Positions 24,789 through 33,523 of a DNA stretch of 64,000 nt are shown in pieces; positions within the stretch are counted from its first letter, which is position 1, and each line of letters starts with the position of its first letter. The notes beneath the pieces were generated by a model. The model was given only the letters and a program-made list of their open reading frames with translations. It did no database searches and was not told the DNA's origin. This DNA is from Flavobacteriaceae bacterium UBA1682. Lineage in GTDB: Bacteria; Bacteroidota; Bacteroidia; Flavobacteriales; Flavobacteriaceae. The stretch spans positions 78,441-142,440 of the forward strand of contig DCKE01000026.1 in assembly GCA_002320285.1 (NCBI GenBank). The letters are read 5' to 3'. The translations under genes were made by a program, and so were the position numbers.

Positions 24789-27677
24789 ATGAGAAAATTA
24801 ACTGTCCTATTTTTAGTGTTATCAAGTTCTGTTTTTGCGCAAACCAATTTTAAAAAAGCGCAAAAAATTTGGGTTGATAGTGTATATAATGCCATGACTT
24901 TTGAGCAGAGAGTGGGGCAACTTTTTATGGTTGCCGCCTATTCCAATAAAGACAACGCGCACCTAAAAAGCCTTGAGAAACTCGTGGTAGAGCAGCAGGT
25001 GGGAGGTTTGATATTTTTTCAAGGTGGTCCTGTTCGTCAAGCGACGATGACCAACAGCTTGCAAAAATTGGCTAAGACTCCAATGTTAATTGGTATTGAT
25101 GGGGAGTGGGGTTTGAGTATGCGTTTGGATTCTACACCGCGTTTTCCGTGGAATATGACCTTAGGTGCTGTACAAGATATGGACTTAATCAAACAAGTCG
25201 GAGTGCAATTGGCACAACAATCGCAGCGTATTGGTTTGCATTTTAATTTTGGACCGGTAGTAGATATTAATACCAATCCTAAAAATCCTATCATTGGTGT
25301 GCGTTCGTATGGGGAAACTCGTGAAGTAGTCACCGATCGGGCTATTGCCTTTATGGAAGGTTATCAAAGCCAAAATTTATTTTCTACGGCCAAGCATTTT
25401 CCAGGTCATGGAGATACATCGACAGATTCGCATTATGCACTGCCCTTGATGGATTTAACGAAAGATCGTTTGCATAGAGTTGAATTGTATCCGTATAAAA
25501 AACTAATCGATCACGGCTTGGCAAGCGTTATGGTGGCTCATTTGAGTTTACCGGTTATTGAGCCAGATCCGAAATTACCGACTTCCTTATCTTATAACGT
25601 CGTAACCAAACTATTAAAAGAGGATTTGGGGTTTGAAGGTTTGATTTTTACGGATGCCCTGAATATGAAAGCGGCTTCCAATTACTTAAAACCCGGTGAA
25701 ATTGATTTGGCTGCATTTATGGCTGGAAATGATGTGTTATTGTTTGCTGAAAATGTTCCGACTGCCTTAGTGAAATTTAAAGAAGCTTTTGAGGCCAAAG
25801 TTTTTACAGAAGAGCGTTTGGCACATTCGGTAAAGAAAATATTAAGTTATAAATACAAAGCGGGTTTAACAGCTTATAAACCGGTGCAGTTAGCGAATTT
25901 AACGGCCGAATTAAACGATAGCCATTACGAGGATCTCAATGCTAAATTGTATAACCAAGCCATGACAGTCATTAAAAATGATCGACATGCCTTGCCGATA
26001 GTACATTTAGAAAAAGAGAAAATCGCCTATTTAAAATTAGGTGATGACTCGGGCGACGAGTTTCTAAATCAATTAAATCAGTTTGCAGCTGTTACAGCTA
26101 TAGATACTACCGCAGAGAACTTTAGTCTTACTGATCTGAAACAATATACCCGTGTGATCATCGGTTATCACAAGGCGGATAATCCATGGAGAAAACACGA
26201 TTTTACTTTTGCTGAATTAAATTGGATCAGTCAAATCGCAGCACAAAACAAGACTATTTTAGTTTCTTTTGCAAAACCTTATGCCTTGTCGGCAGTATTG
26301 AATTTCGGACCTATAGAGGCTGTGATCCAATCGTATCAGAACAATAAATTTGCTCAACAGGCATCGGCTCAGATTATCTTCGGAACTTTAGCGGCAAAAG
26401 GAAAATTACCCGTTACTATAAATAGTGAATTCGCTGAAGGAACTGGCTTAAAAACCAAAACGCTTTCCAGGTTAGGTTTTTCCACGCCAGCTAATGAAGG
26501 TATGGATCCGGTAAAACTTCAAAAAATTGACCAATTGGCTCAAAGAGCTATTGATCAACGTTTAACACCGGGTATTCAGGTAGTAGTGGCTAGGCATGGA
26601 AAGGTAGTCTATCAAAAATCTTTTGGTAACCATACCTTTGAAAAGAATCAACCCGTATTAAATACCGACGTTTACGACTTGGCCTCGCTGACCAAAATCT
26701 TGGGGACTTTGCCGTTGTTGATGAAAGAATACGAGGCTGGAAAAATAACGATGAAATCCAAATTGGGAACTTTGATTCCAGAATTTGAAGACAGCAATAA
26801 AGAGGATATCACTTTACAAGAGGTTTTGACCCATCAGGCGCGACTTCAAGCATGGGTACCCTTTTACAAAAGCACTTTAAACGAGCAGAATCAACCCTCG
26901 AAGTTTTTCTATTCCAATCATTACTCTTTGGAGTTTCCCGATCAAGTTTCGGAAAATTTATACATTAAAAAGGGGTATAACAAAGTGATTTTAAAAGAAA
27001 TCGCAGACAGTAAATTGTTGCCAAAGAAACAATATAAATACAGTGATTTAGGATTTATCGCGTTAAAAGAGTATTTAGAGCAGTCAAATCATTTGTCTTT
27101 AGACCAATTGGCTGATCGCGAATTTTACAGTAAGATAGGTGCTAGCACCATGACTTATAATCCTTTGAGAAAAAGAGATATGAGCACCATTCCTCCGACA
27201 GAAATTGATACCTACTTCCGCTATACTACAGTACAGGGATATGTACACGATATGACTGCGGCTATGGAGGGCGGTGTCGCTGGCCATGCAGGATTATTTG
27301 CCAATGCTTTAGACGTAGCTAAAATGATGCAGTTGTTTATGCAAAAAGGAAGTTATGGTGAAGATCGATTTTTCTCTGAAAAGACCTTTAATGATTTTAA
27401 TACTTGCTGGTCTTGTAAGGATGGGAATCGTCGAGGTGTAGGTTTTGACAAACCTCAAAAACCGGGAACTGCAGGTCCAACTTGTGGATGCACATCAATG
27501 GAAAGTTTTGGTCACACAGGATTTACGGGTACGATGACTTGGGCAGATCCGGAGAAAGATTTGATTTATGTGTTTTTATCCAACAGAACGTATCCCGATA
27601 GCAACGATAATAAATTGTCAAAAGCCAACGTCAGAGAAGATGTTCAACAGGCTATTTACCAGTCGATTATCGATTAA
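24789..27677 (+). CDS. GH3 beta-N-acetylglucosaminidase-like protein fused to a serine beta-lactamase-type domain
   Basis: This 962-residue secreted protein (signal peptide ending in VFAQ) joins two enzymes. Residues about 30-360 form a family 3 glycoside hydrolase (NagZ-like) with KHFPGHGDTSTDSH and the nucleophile loop FTDALNM; a GH3 C-terminal-like region follows to about 560. The C-terminal third is a serine hydrolase of the beta-lactamase/PBP4* type with an SLTK (SxxK) motif (in DLASLTKI), a YSDLGF box in place of YxN, and a GHTGFTGT motif in place of KTG. The combination suggests periplasmic turnover of peptidoglycan sugars and peptides. The fusion is common in Bacteroidota. Confidence 0.9.
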   Translation: MRKLTVLFLVLSSSVFAQTNFKKAQKIWVDSVYNAMTFEQRVGQLFMVAAYSNKDNAHLKSLEKLVVEQQVGGLIFFQGGPVRQATMTNSLQKLAKTPMLIGIDGEWGLSMRLDSTPRFPWNMTLGAVQDMDLIKQVGVQLAQQSQRIGLHFNFGPVVDINTNPKNPIIGVRSYGETREVVTDRAIAFMEGYQSQNLFSTAKHFPGHGDTSTDSHYALPLMDLTKDRLHRVELYPYKKLIDHGLASVMVAHLSLPVIEPDPKLPTSLSYNVVTKLLKEDLGFEGLIFTDALNMKAASNYLKPGEIDLAAFMAGNDVLLFAENVPTALVKFKEAFEAKVFTEERLAHSVKKILSYKYKAGLTAYKPVQLANLTAELNDSHYEDLNAKLYNQAMTVIKNDRHALPIVHLEKEKIAYLKLGDDSGDEFLNQLNQFAAVTAIDTTAENFSLTDLKQYTRVIIGYHKADNPWRKHDFTFAELNWISQIAAQNKTILVSFAKPYALSAVLNFGPIEAVIQSYQNNKFAQQASAQIIFGTLAAKGKLPVTINSEFAEGTGLKTKTLSRLGFSTPANEGMDPVKLQKIDQLAQRAIDQRLTPGIQVVVARHGKVVYQKSFGNHTFEKNQPVLNTDVYDLASLTKILGTLPLLMKEYEAGKITMKSKLGTLIPEFEDSNKEDITLQEVLTHQARLQAWVPFYKSTLNEQNQPSKFFYSNHYSLEFPDQVSENLYIKKGYNKVILKEIADSKLLPKKQYKYSDLGFIALKEYLEQSNHLSLDQLADREFYSKIGASTMTYNPLRKRDMSTIPPTEIDTYFRYTTVQGYVHDMTAAMEGGVAGHAGLFANALDVAKMMQLFMQKGSYGEDRFFSEKTFNDFNTCWSCKDGNRRGVGFDKPQKPGTAGPTCGCTSMESFGHTGFTGTMTWADPEKDLIYVFLSNRTYPDSNDNKLSKANVREDVQQAIYQSIID

Positions 27678-27708
27678 ATACAGGCCGATTTATCTTATAC
27701 TTTGTTGA

Positions 27709-27820
27709 AGGAGGTGGGACTGATTTATAAAGTGCATCTCCTGGTAAGTGTTGAAAAATATTTGATAATGTAAAATAAAAAGGGTCTAAAGTAAAAGTAT
27801 TTTATAGTACTTTAGGGACC
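27709..27820 (+). promoter_or_regulatory. Structured leader region before bshA
   Basis: Two hairpins can form here: 27709-27716 with 27735-27742 (AGGAGGTG with CATCTCCT, one G-U pair), and 27783-27793 with 27808-27820 (GGTC-TAAAGTA with TACTTTA-GGGACC, 2-nt bulge). The second ends 18 nt before the bshA ATG. Neither has a T run, so they do not look like terminators of the GH3 gene. Confidence 0.35.
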
Positions 27821-27838
27821 AATTAGGAATTAAAGTAT

Positions 27839-28984
27839 ATGAAGATAGGAATAGTATGTTATCCCACATTTGGCGGTAGTGGGGTTGTGGCAACAGAACT
27901 GGGATTAGAATTGGCAAATCGCGGTCATGAAGTTCATTTTATAACATATAGTCAACCGGTTCGCTTAGCCCTTTTGAATCACAATATATTCTATCACGAA
28001 GTGAATGTGCCAGAATATCCTTTGTTTCATTATCAGCCTTATGAATTAGCGCTATCGAGTAAGTTAGTGGATATGGTTAAGTTATACGGTATCGAAGTAC
28101 TGCATGTGCATTATGCTATACCGCATGCTTATGCGGGTTATATGGCCAAACAAATGTTACTGGAGCAAGGAATCTATCTACCGATGATTACAACCTTACA
28201 CGGTACGGATATCACCTTAGTGGGGAATCATCCTTTTTACAAAACCGCGGTTAGTTTTAGTATCAATCAGTCGGACTATGTGACATCCGTTTCTGAGAAC
28301 TTAAAAAAATCGACCTACGAATTGTTTGATATTGAAAAGGAGATTCAGGTCATACCCAATTTCATCGAACAAAAACAGTATGAAGAATTTGATGATCTTC
28401 CTTGTAAGCGTTCGGCAATGGCAGATCCGGAAGAGCGAATCATCACGCATATAAGCAACTTTAGAAAAGTAAAGAGAATCAAAGATGTCATTATGATTTT
28501 TAACGGAATCCAAAAAGAAATTCCCGCTAAATTGATGATGGTCGGAGACGGTCCTGAAAAAGAAAAAGCAGAACAGCTGGCTTTGGATTTGGGAATCTAC
28601 GATAAAATTATATTTTTTGGTAATAGCAATGAGGTCGATCGTATCTTATGGTATTCGGATTTATTCCTATTGCCTTCTGAAACAGAGAGCTTTGGATTAG
28701 CAGCTTTGGAGGCTATGGCTTGTTCTGTTCCGGTGATATCGAGTAACTCTGGGGGACTTCCAGAAGTTAATGAACACGGATATTCGGGTTTCTTAAGCGA
28801 TGTCGGAGATGTAGAGGATATGATCAAAAATGCGCTAATTATTTTAAAGGAGGAAAATACATTAAACACTTTTAAAGACAATGCGAAAGAAGTCTCTAAG
28901 AAGTTTAATATTGATAAGGTATTGCCGTTGTACGAAAATTTGTATTTAAGGGCGTTGGAATCTTGTAAATCAAAACAGGAGTAA
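27839..28984 (+). CDS. bshA: N-acetyl-alpha-D-glucosaminyl L-malate synthase BshA
   Basis: BshA joins UDP-GlcNAc and L-malate in the first step of bacillithiol synthesis. The 381-residue GT-B glycosyltransferase begins with MKIGIVCYPTFGGSGV, the family start, followed by TTLHGTDIT (about 119-127), a C-terminal UDP-binding region with VGDGPE (about 236-241), and the E-x7-E element (PSETESFGLAALEAMA, about 279-294). bshB and bshC are not in the window. It ends in a strong terminator at 29016. Confidence 0.95.
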   Translation: MKIGIVCYPTFGGSGVVATELGLELANRGHEVHFITYSQPVRLALLNHNIFYHEVNVPEYPLFHYQPYELALSSKLVDMVKLYGIEVLHVHYAIPHAYAGYMAKQMLLEQGIYLPMITTLHGTDITLVGNHPFYKTAVSFSINQSDYVTSVSENLKKSTYELFDIEKEIQVIPNFIEQKQYEEFDDLPCKRSAMADPEERIITHISNFRKVKRIKDVIMIFNGIQKEIPAKLMMVGDGPEKEKAEQLALDLGIYDKIIFFGNSNEVDRILWYSDLFLLPSETESFGLAALEAMACSVPVISSNSGGLPEVNEHGYSGFLSDVGDVEDMIKNALIILKEENTLNTFKDNAKEVSKKFNIDKVLPLYENLYLRALESCKSKQE

Positions 28985-29015
28985 ACTCTAGTAAATTATC
29001 GGCATTAAAAAGTTT

Positions 29016-29052
29016 AAAACGCCCCGTATTATCAAATAATCCGGGGCGTTTT
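29016..29052. terminator. Strong terminator between bshA and ferritin
   Basis: An 11-bp GC-rich stem (AAAACGCCCCG at 29016-29026 with CGGGGCGTTTT at 29042-29052) is followed by T residues on the plus strand. It serves bshA and may also stop the converging ferritin transcript. Confidence 0.88.
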
Positions 29053-29131
29053 TATATAACGTAAAGGCTTTAAATTAAGTGATTTTCTTAGTTTTTGAAT
29101 TTCACTTTAGCGATGGATTCTTCGATTCGTA

Positions 29132-29680
29132 TTATTCCAACGGATTGATATCATCGGCCACGGGAAATTCTTGCGGTGTATTGCCAATCGTTTTATCCAA
29201 TTCAAATTTCGAGGTGTCAGACATGCTTCGGCCACCGGCTAACTTCACTTTATCCAGCAGGTTTAATGCCAGTTTTTCCTCTTCGCGTTGCTCGTTGACC
29301 AGCCATTGTAAGAAATTCCAGGTAGCCCAATCTTTTTCTTCAAAACTCAAGTTGACAATTTGGTAGATGGCTTCGGTGTTTTTTATCTCTTGTTCGAGAA
29401 CCATTTCAAAACACTCCAATATATCTTTGGGCTCTGGTCCCGGTTTTGCCAAGGCTTCAATGACCACTTTTGCGCCACGCTCTTGTATATATTCCATGAC
29501 TTTGGCCATGTGTACCCGTTCTTCTTGAGAGTGTTTCATCAAGAAATTTTTAACTCCATCATAATGGGCATCGTCTGCCCAACTTGCCAACATTAAGTAA
29601 ATCTGGGAGGAATTTGCCTCTAAGGTTACTTGACTATTGAGCGCCTGAGTTAGTTTCTGTGATAGTCTTTGTGTTTTCAT
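29132..29680 (-). CDS. ftnA: Non-heme ferritin
   Basis: Ferritin oxidises Fe(II) and stores the iron inside a 24-subunit shell. The 182-residue protein is a four-helix bundle with the ferroxidase ligands visible: a helix A glutamate (EANSSQIY), the helix B EERVH motif (about 54-58), and a helix C glutamate region (EMVLEQEI). There is no heme-ligand pattern typical of bacterioferritin. It is monocistronic and converges with bshA. Confidence 0.95.
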   Translation of the reverse strand: MKTQRLSQKLTQALNSQVTLEANSSQIYLMLASWADDAHYDGVKNFLMKHSQEERVHMAKVMEYIQERGAKVVIEALAKPGPEPKDILECFEMVLEQEIKNTEAIYQIVNLSFEEKDWATWNFLQWLVNEQREEEKLALNLLDKVKLAGGRSMSDTSKFELDKTIGNTPQEFPVADDINPLE

Positions 29681-29773
29681 ATTGTGCGTTTTTTTGATGA
29701 TATTTTGAACTTTGTTTTGAGAATAACATAGGGGTTTAACTATAAATATAAGGAAAAATTATCACTTAAAATG

Positions 29774-29998
29774 TTATTTTGTTGGTTTATAGGATTTTAT
29801 ATTTAGATTTAATAAATAAAACTGCTCCAATTTGAATATTGATTTGGGATGTGCCGATTCGTACTTGCAGTGTATGAGTAGTGTTAAGATGCAATTGTCA
29901 ATTGCCTTGGAAGTTTGGATCTCAAAGTAAGGATTGTAAATTAGTTTCGAAATTTTTGTTCGCCATTGGTAAAGTTCCTTAAAATATTGTATAAACAT
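29774..29998 (-). CDS. Possible small protein of unknown function
   Basis: A 74-codon ATG-started open frame fills most of the gap between the ferritin start and the AsmA gene, on the ferritin strand. The product is basic and aromatic-rich with no motif I know. No recognisable promoter or ribosome-binding site precedes it. It could be real, or chance in AT-rich DNA; the rest of this gap shows nothing else. Confidence 0.35.
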   Translation of the reverse strand: MFIQYFKELYQWRTKISKLIYNPYFEIQTSKAIDNCILTLLIHCKYESAHPKSIFKLEQFYLLNLNIKSYKPTK

Positions 29999-30051
29999 TC
30001 TTCTATTTGTACTAGTAAAATCGTTCCTTTGTGGGCTGTTTAAAATACGAT

Positions 30052-33000
30052 ATGGAAACGACCAAAAAGGGAATAAAAGGGAGCATGATTAAGGCTGGAA
30101 AAATAATGGGAATTGCGCTAGCGACACTGTTATTATTGATGTTTGTTGTTCCGTTATTCTTTGCGGATACCATCACCAAAAGCATTAGGGATCTCGCAAA
30201 TGAAAACATCAAAGCTAAGATGGATTTTGAGGCAATAGATCTTTCTTTTTATAAAAAATTCCCATCCTTAACGGTGACTATTGACAAGCCTGAGATCAAG
30301 GGGGTTGGTTTGTTTGAAGATCAAACTTTATTGCAAGCCAGTTCGATTTCTTTTGGAATAGATTTGATGAGTTTGATGGGGGATAAAATCAATTTGAACA
30401 CGGTGTATTTAGACGATGTGGAATTTAACGTACAAGTGGATTCCGCAGGAAATGCAAACTATGATATTTGGATCAGTGAAGAGGAAAAAGTTAAAAAAGA
30501 CGATAATGCAACGGATTTACGTATTGAAAAAATAAAAATCACCAATGCCCATATCGTATATAAAGATATAGCAAATAAACTTCAAATTGAGGCAAAAGGA
30601 TTTAATTACTTGGGTACGGGAGATTTGAGTTCGGAAGTTTTTGAATTGAAAACCTTAGCAAAAATAGAATCTTTTGATCTTGTCTTTGATCAAGTTGCCT
30701 ATGTAAAGCAGAAGCCAGTATCTGCCAAATTAATCACCAAAGTAGATACCAAGTCCCTAAACTTTGTATTTGAAGAAAACGATTTGAGGATTAAAGAATT
30801 GCCGGTTTCATTTAAAGGCAAATTTGGATTTTTAGACAAGGGTTATGATTTGTTATTTGATGTGGTTTCCAAAAACGGAAAACTCGAAAACCTATTATCC
30901 GTAATACCTGTAGAATACCAATCTTGGTTGGAGCAAACCGATATTCGCGGAAATTCAGATGTGACCTTTCAATTAAAAGGTCAATTTATCGCGGAGGACA
31001 ATATTAAACCGAGTGTTGAATTGGGGTTGAAAATTACTGATGGATATATAGCATATCAAAAAATTCAAGATCCTTTAAAGGACTTTAATTTGGATTTTTA
31101 TCTGGTATTGCCTGATTTGGATTTAAATCGCTTGAAAATCGATGTCAATAACTTGGCTTTTAGCTTAAAGAATAAAGCTACCAAAGGTTCTTTTCACAGT
31201 GTAGGTATGGAGTCGCCGATAGTTTCAGGAGCCTTAAAGAGTTCGTTGGACCTGAAGGTTTTTAAAGCTGCCTTGGGAATTAGCCAACTGGACTTAGCGG
31301 GTCAATTGGATTTGGATTTTTCGACTGAAGGACAATTTGCACGTTCTGTCGTGGTTTCTGGTTTAAGGAAAGATCAGATGGATACGGTGGTCTCGAGTAT
31401 TCCAAAGTTCAAATTAGAGGGGCAAGTAAAAGACGGGTATTTTAAAATGGCTCAATTACCTACTGCAATTGAAAACATCAATTTTAGCATACATGCCCAA
31501 GCGGCAGACAGCCTATATCAAAATACGAGAATCGAGGTTCAGAATATGTCGGCACAGGCCTTGACCAACTATATTAAAGGTCATTTTATCTTAAAAAACT
31601 TAAGCGATTTTGATTTGGATGCCAATGTCAAAGCGGCGCTTAATTTAGCTGAAATTTCAACATTTGTACCGGTAGATCAAGTTGAAATGCGTGGCGATGT
31701 GTTAATAGATGTTGTGGCGAAAGGTACTTATGAACCGCATAAAAAGCGCTTTCCGATTACGAATTCCATAGTCAAGGTACATAAAGGCTACATCAAGATG
31801 TTAGCCATGCCTGAATTACCAATTGAAGATATTGATATAGAAACGTATATCAGCAGTAAGAGAGGATCGTATAGCGACCTACTGATTAAGGTATTGCCTA
31901 TTCAATTTAAAATCGCTGGCGAGCCTTTTAAAATTGATGCGAATCTGTACAATTTAAATAACCTGAGGTATAATATCAACTCCAAGGGTAAATTAAACAT
32001 CGGTAATATTTATAAATTGTTTAAAATTGATGGATTAAATGTGCGTGGTAACATCCAAACGGATTTGTCATTAAGAGGTCTACAAAGTGATGCCATGGCA
32101 GGTAATTACAGCAAACTTAAGAACAGCGGTATCATGACTGTCGATCACATCTTTTTAAAATCAGAGTTGTTCCCTCAGGCATTAGATATCAAGCGTGGGG
32201 TGTTTAAATTTTTTCAAGAAAAGATGTTATTTGAAGATTTTAGAGCCGTATATGGAACATCTAAATTCTCTATGAATGGTCATTTATCTAATGTGATTCC
32301 GTTTATTACTAGTGATCATGGAAAATTAGAAGGGAAGTTTAACTTAAAAAGCAGAAAATTAGATGTGGATGAGTTGATGGTTTTTGGGCCTACTACTGCG
32401 GTTGCTCAACCATCGAAGTCGACTGCAACAGCTGGAGTAGTTATGATTCCGAATCATTTCAATATGGAATTTAATGCTGATGTAGCGCAGATTAAATATA
32501 CCGATTTGATTTTGAAAAATTTCAAGGGTAATTTAGTAACTCAGTCAGGTAAAGTGACGGTGAACCAAGCTAATTTTGATTTAGTGGGTACACAGGTAGA
32601 TATGAAAGCCAGTTACAAACCCACTTCGTATACCAGAGCTCATTTTGACTATGAAATCGATGCATCTAATTTTGATATTCAACGCGCGTATAAAGAAATA
32701 AAATTATTTAGAGAAATGGCTACCATGGCAAAAGACGCCTATGGTAAGGTTTCGTTGAAATACAAGTTAAACGGTACTTTGAATGCGGAAATGTTTCCGA
32801 TAATGAATACACTGGAGGGGGCAGGTGAGTTGACCTTGGAGGATATTCAATTTAAAGGTTTTAATTTGCTGAATTCGATAGCTGACAAAACGGATATGAA
32901 TTCTTTAGAAGATGGTAGTGTGTCCAAGGTAGCAATCAAAACTCAAATTAAAAACAACGTCATGAACATCGAGCGTACTCGTATGAAAATGGCTGGTTTC

Positions 33001-33267
33001 CGTCCGCGTTTTGAAGGGCAAGTAACCCTGGATGGTAAGATGAATATTGGATTTAGATTGGGATTACCTCCTTTGGGGATTATTGGAATTCCGATGAGAA
33101 TCACCGGAACTACGGACAAATTTAACATCAAACTCGGGCGCTATAAAGAAGAGGATATGGAGGATAAACCCGATGAAGAAGATGTAGAAGAAGCCAGACA
33201 GTTAGAACTGGCTAAACAAGCTGCTTTGGAAGCTGAAGGCAAGATAACTCCAGAAGTGAAACCGTAA
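30052..33267 (+). CDS. AsmA family protein (AsmA-like, periplasm-spanning)
   Basis: This 1071-residue protein has one N-terminal membrane anchor (GIALATLLLLMFVVPLFF) followed by the AsmA N-terminal domain (ITKSIRDLANENIKAKMDF...) and a long beta-rich body with an AsmA-like C-terminal region (about 850-1040). It is in the same bridge-like superfamily as TamB and probably takes part in envelope lipid homeostasis. The ATG at 30052 is preferred to an in-frame GTG at 30031. The acidic tail (EEDMEDKPDEEDVEEA) is cytosol-unlike and disordered. Its 3' end is 4 bp before the heptad repeat region. Confidence 0.87.
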   Translation: METTKKGIKGSMIKAGKIMGIALATLLLLMFVVPLFFADTITKSIRDLANENIKAKMDFEAIDLSFYKKFPSLTVTIDKPEIKGVGLFEDQTLLQASSISFGIDLMSLMGDKINLNTVYLDDVEFNVQVDSAGNANYDIWISEEEKVKKDDNATDLRIEKIKITNAHIVYKDIANKLQIEAKGFNYLGTGDLSSEVFELKTLAKIESFDLVFDQVAYVKQKPVSAKLITKVDTKSLNFVFEENDLRIKELPVSFKGKFGFLDKGYDLLFDVVSKNGKLENLLSVIPVEYQSWLEQTDIRGNSDVTFQLKGQFIAEDNIKPSVELGLKITDGYIAYQKIQDPLKDFNLDFYLVLPDLDLNRLKIDVNNLAFSLKNKATKGSFHSVGMESPIVSGALKSSLDLKVFKAALGISQLDLAGQLDLDFSTEGQFARSVVVSGLRKDQMDTVVSSIPKFKLEGQVKDGYFKMAQLPTAIENINFSIHAQAADSLYQNTRIEVQNMSAQALTNYIKGHFILKNLSDFDLDANVKAALNLAEISTFVPVDQVEMRGDVLIDVVAKGTYEPHKKRFPITNSIVKVHKGYIKMLAMPELPIEDIDIETYISSKRGSYSDLLIKVLPIQFKIAGEPFKIDANLYNLNNLRYNINSKGKLNIGNIYKLFKIDGLNVRGNIQTDLSLRGLQSDAMAGNYSKLKNSGIMTVDHIFLKSELFPQALDIKRGVFKFFQEKMLFEDFRAVYGTSKFSMNGHLSNVIPFITSDHGKLEGKFNLKSRKLDVDELMVFGPTTAVAQPSKSTATAGVVMIPNHFNMEFNADVAQIKYTDLILKNFKGNLVTQSGKVTVNQANFDLVGTQVDMKASYKPTSYTRAHFDYEIDASNFDIQRAYKEIKLFREMATMAKDAYGKVSLKYKLNGTLNAEMFPIMNTLEGAGELTLEDIQFKGFNLLNSIADKTDMNSLEDGSVSKVAIKTQIKNNVMNIERTRMKMAGFRPRFEGQVTLDGKMNIGFRLGLPPLGIIGIPMRITGTTDKFNIKLGRYKEEDMEDKPDEEDVEEARQLELAKQAALEAEGKITPEVKP

Positions 33268-33270
33268 AAT

Positions 33271-33523
33271 CGTGAATCGATGTTCGTGAATCGATGTTCG
33301 ACTCACGAATAAGGATAAATCAATGCTCGATTAACAACTTTCGACAACTGCTCACTGATAACTGCGCATTGATAACTGATCACTCCCGACTCCCGAATCA
33401 CGAATCACGACTCTCGAATCCCGACTCTCGAATCCCGACTCTCGAATCACGACTCTCGAATCACGACTCCCGAATCCCGACTCTCGAATCCCGACTCTCG
33501 AATCCCGACTCCCGAATCACGAT
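33271..33523. repeat. Mosaic of 7-bp repeats with 19 evenly spaced GANTC sites
   Basis: Three successive blocks have a 7-bp period: CGTGAAT/CGATGTT repeated twice (33271-33298), an ACTG-type block (ACTGCTC, ACTGATA, ACTGCGC, ATTGATA, ACTGATC; 33347-33381), and a long block of CGA(A/C)TC(A/C/T) units from 33387 to the end. In the last block every unit contains GANTC, giving 19 such sites exactly 7 bp apart (33388 to 33514); three more occur at 33274, 33288 and 33300. The array reaches into the stop codon (33517-33519) of the converging amidohydrolase gene. No GANTC-specific function is known here. Confidence 0.92.

Noticed and set aside
33271..33523. CRISPR array or attachment site
   Set aside because: Repeats are contiguous 7-bp units without spacers; there is no integrase, tRNA or flanking direct repeat.
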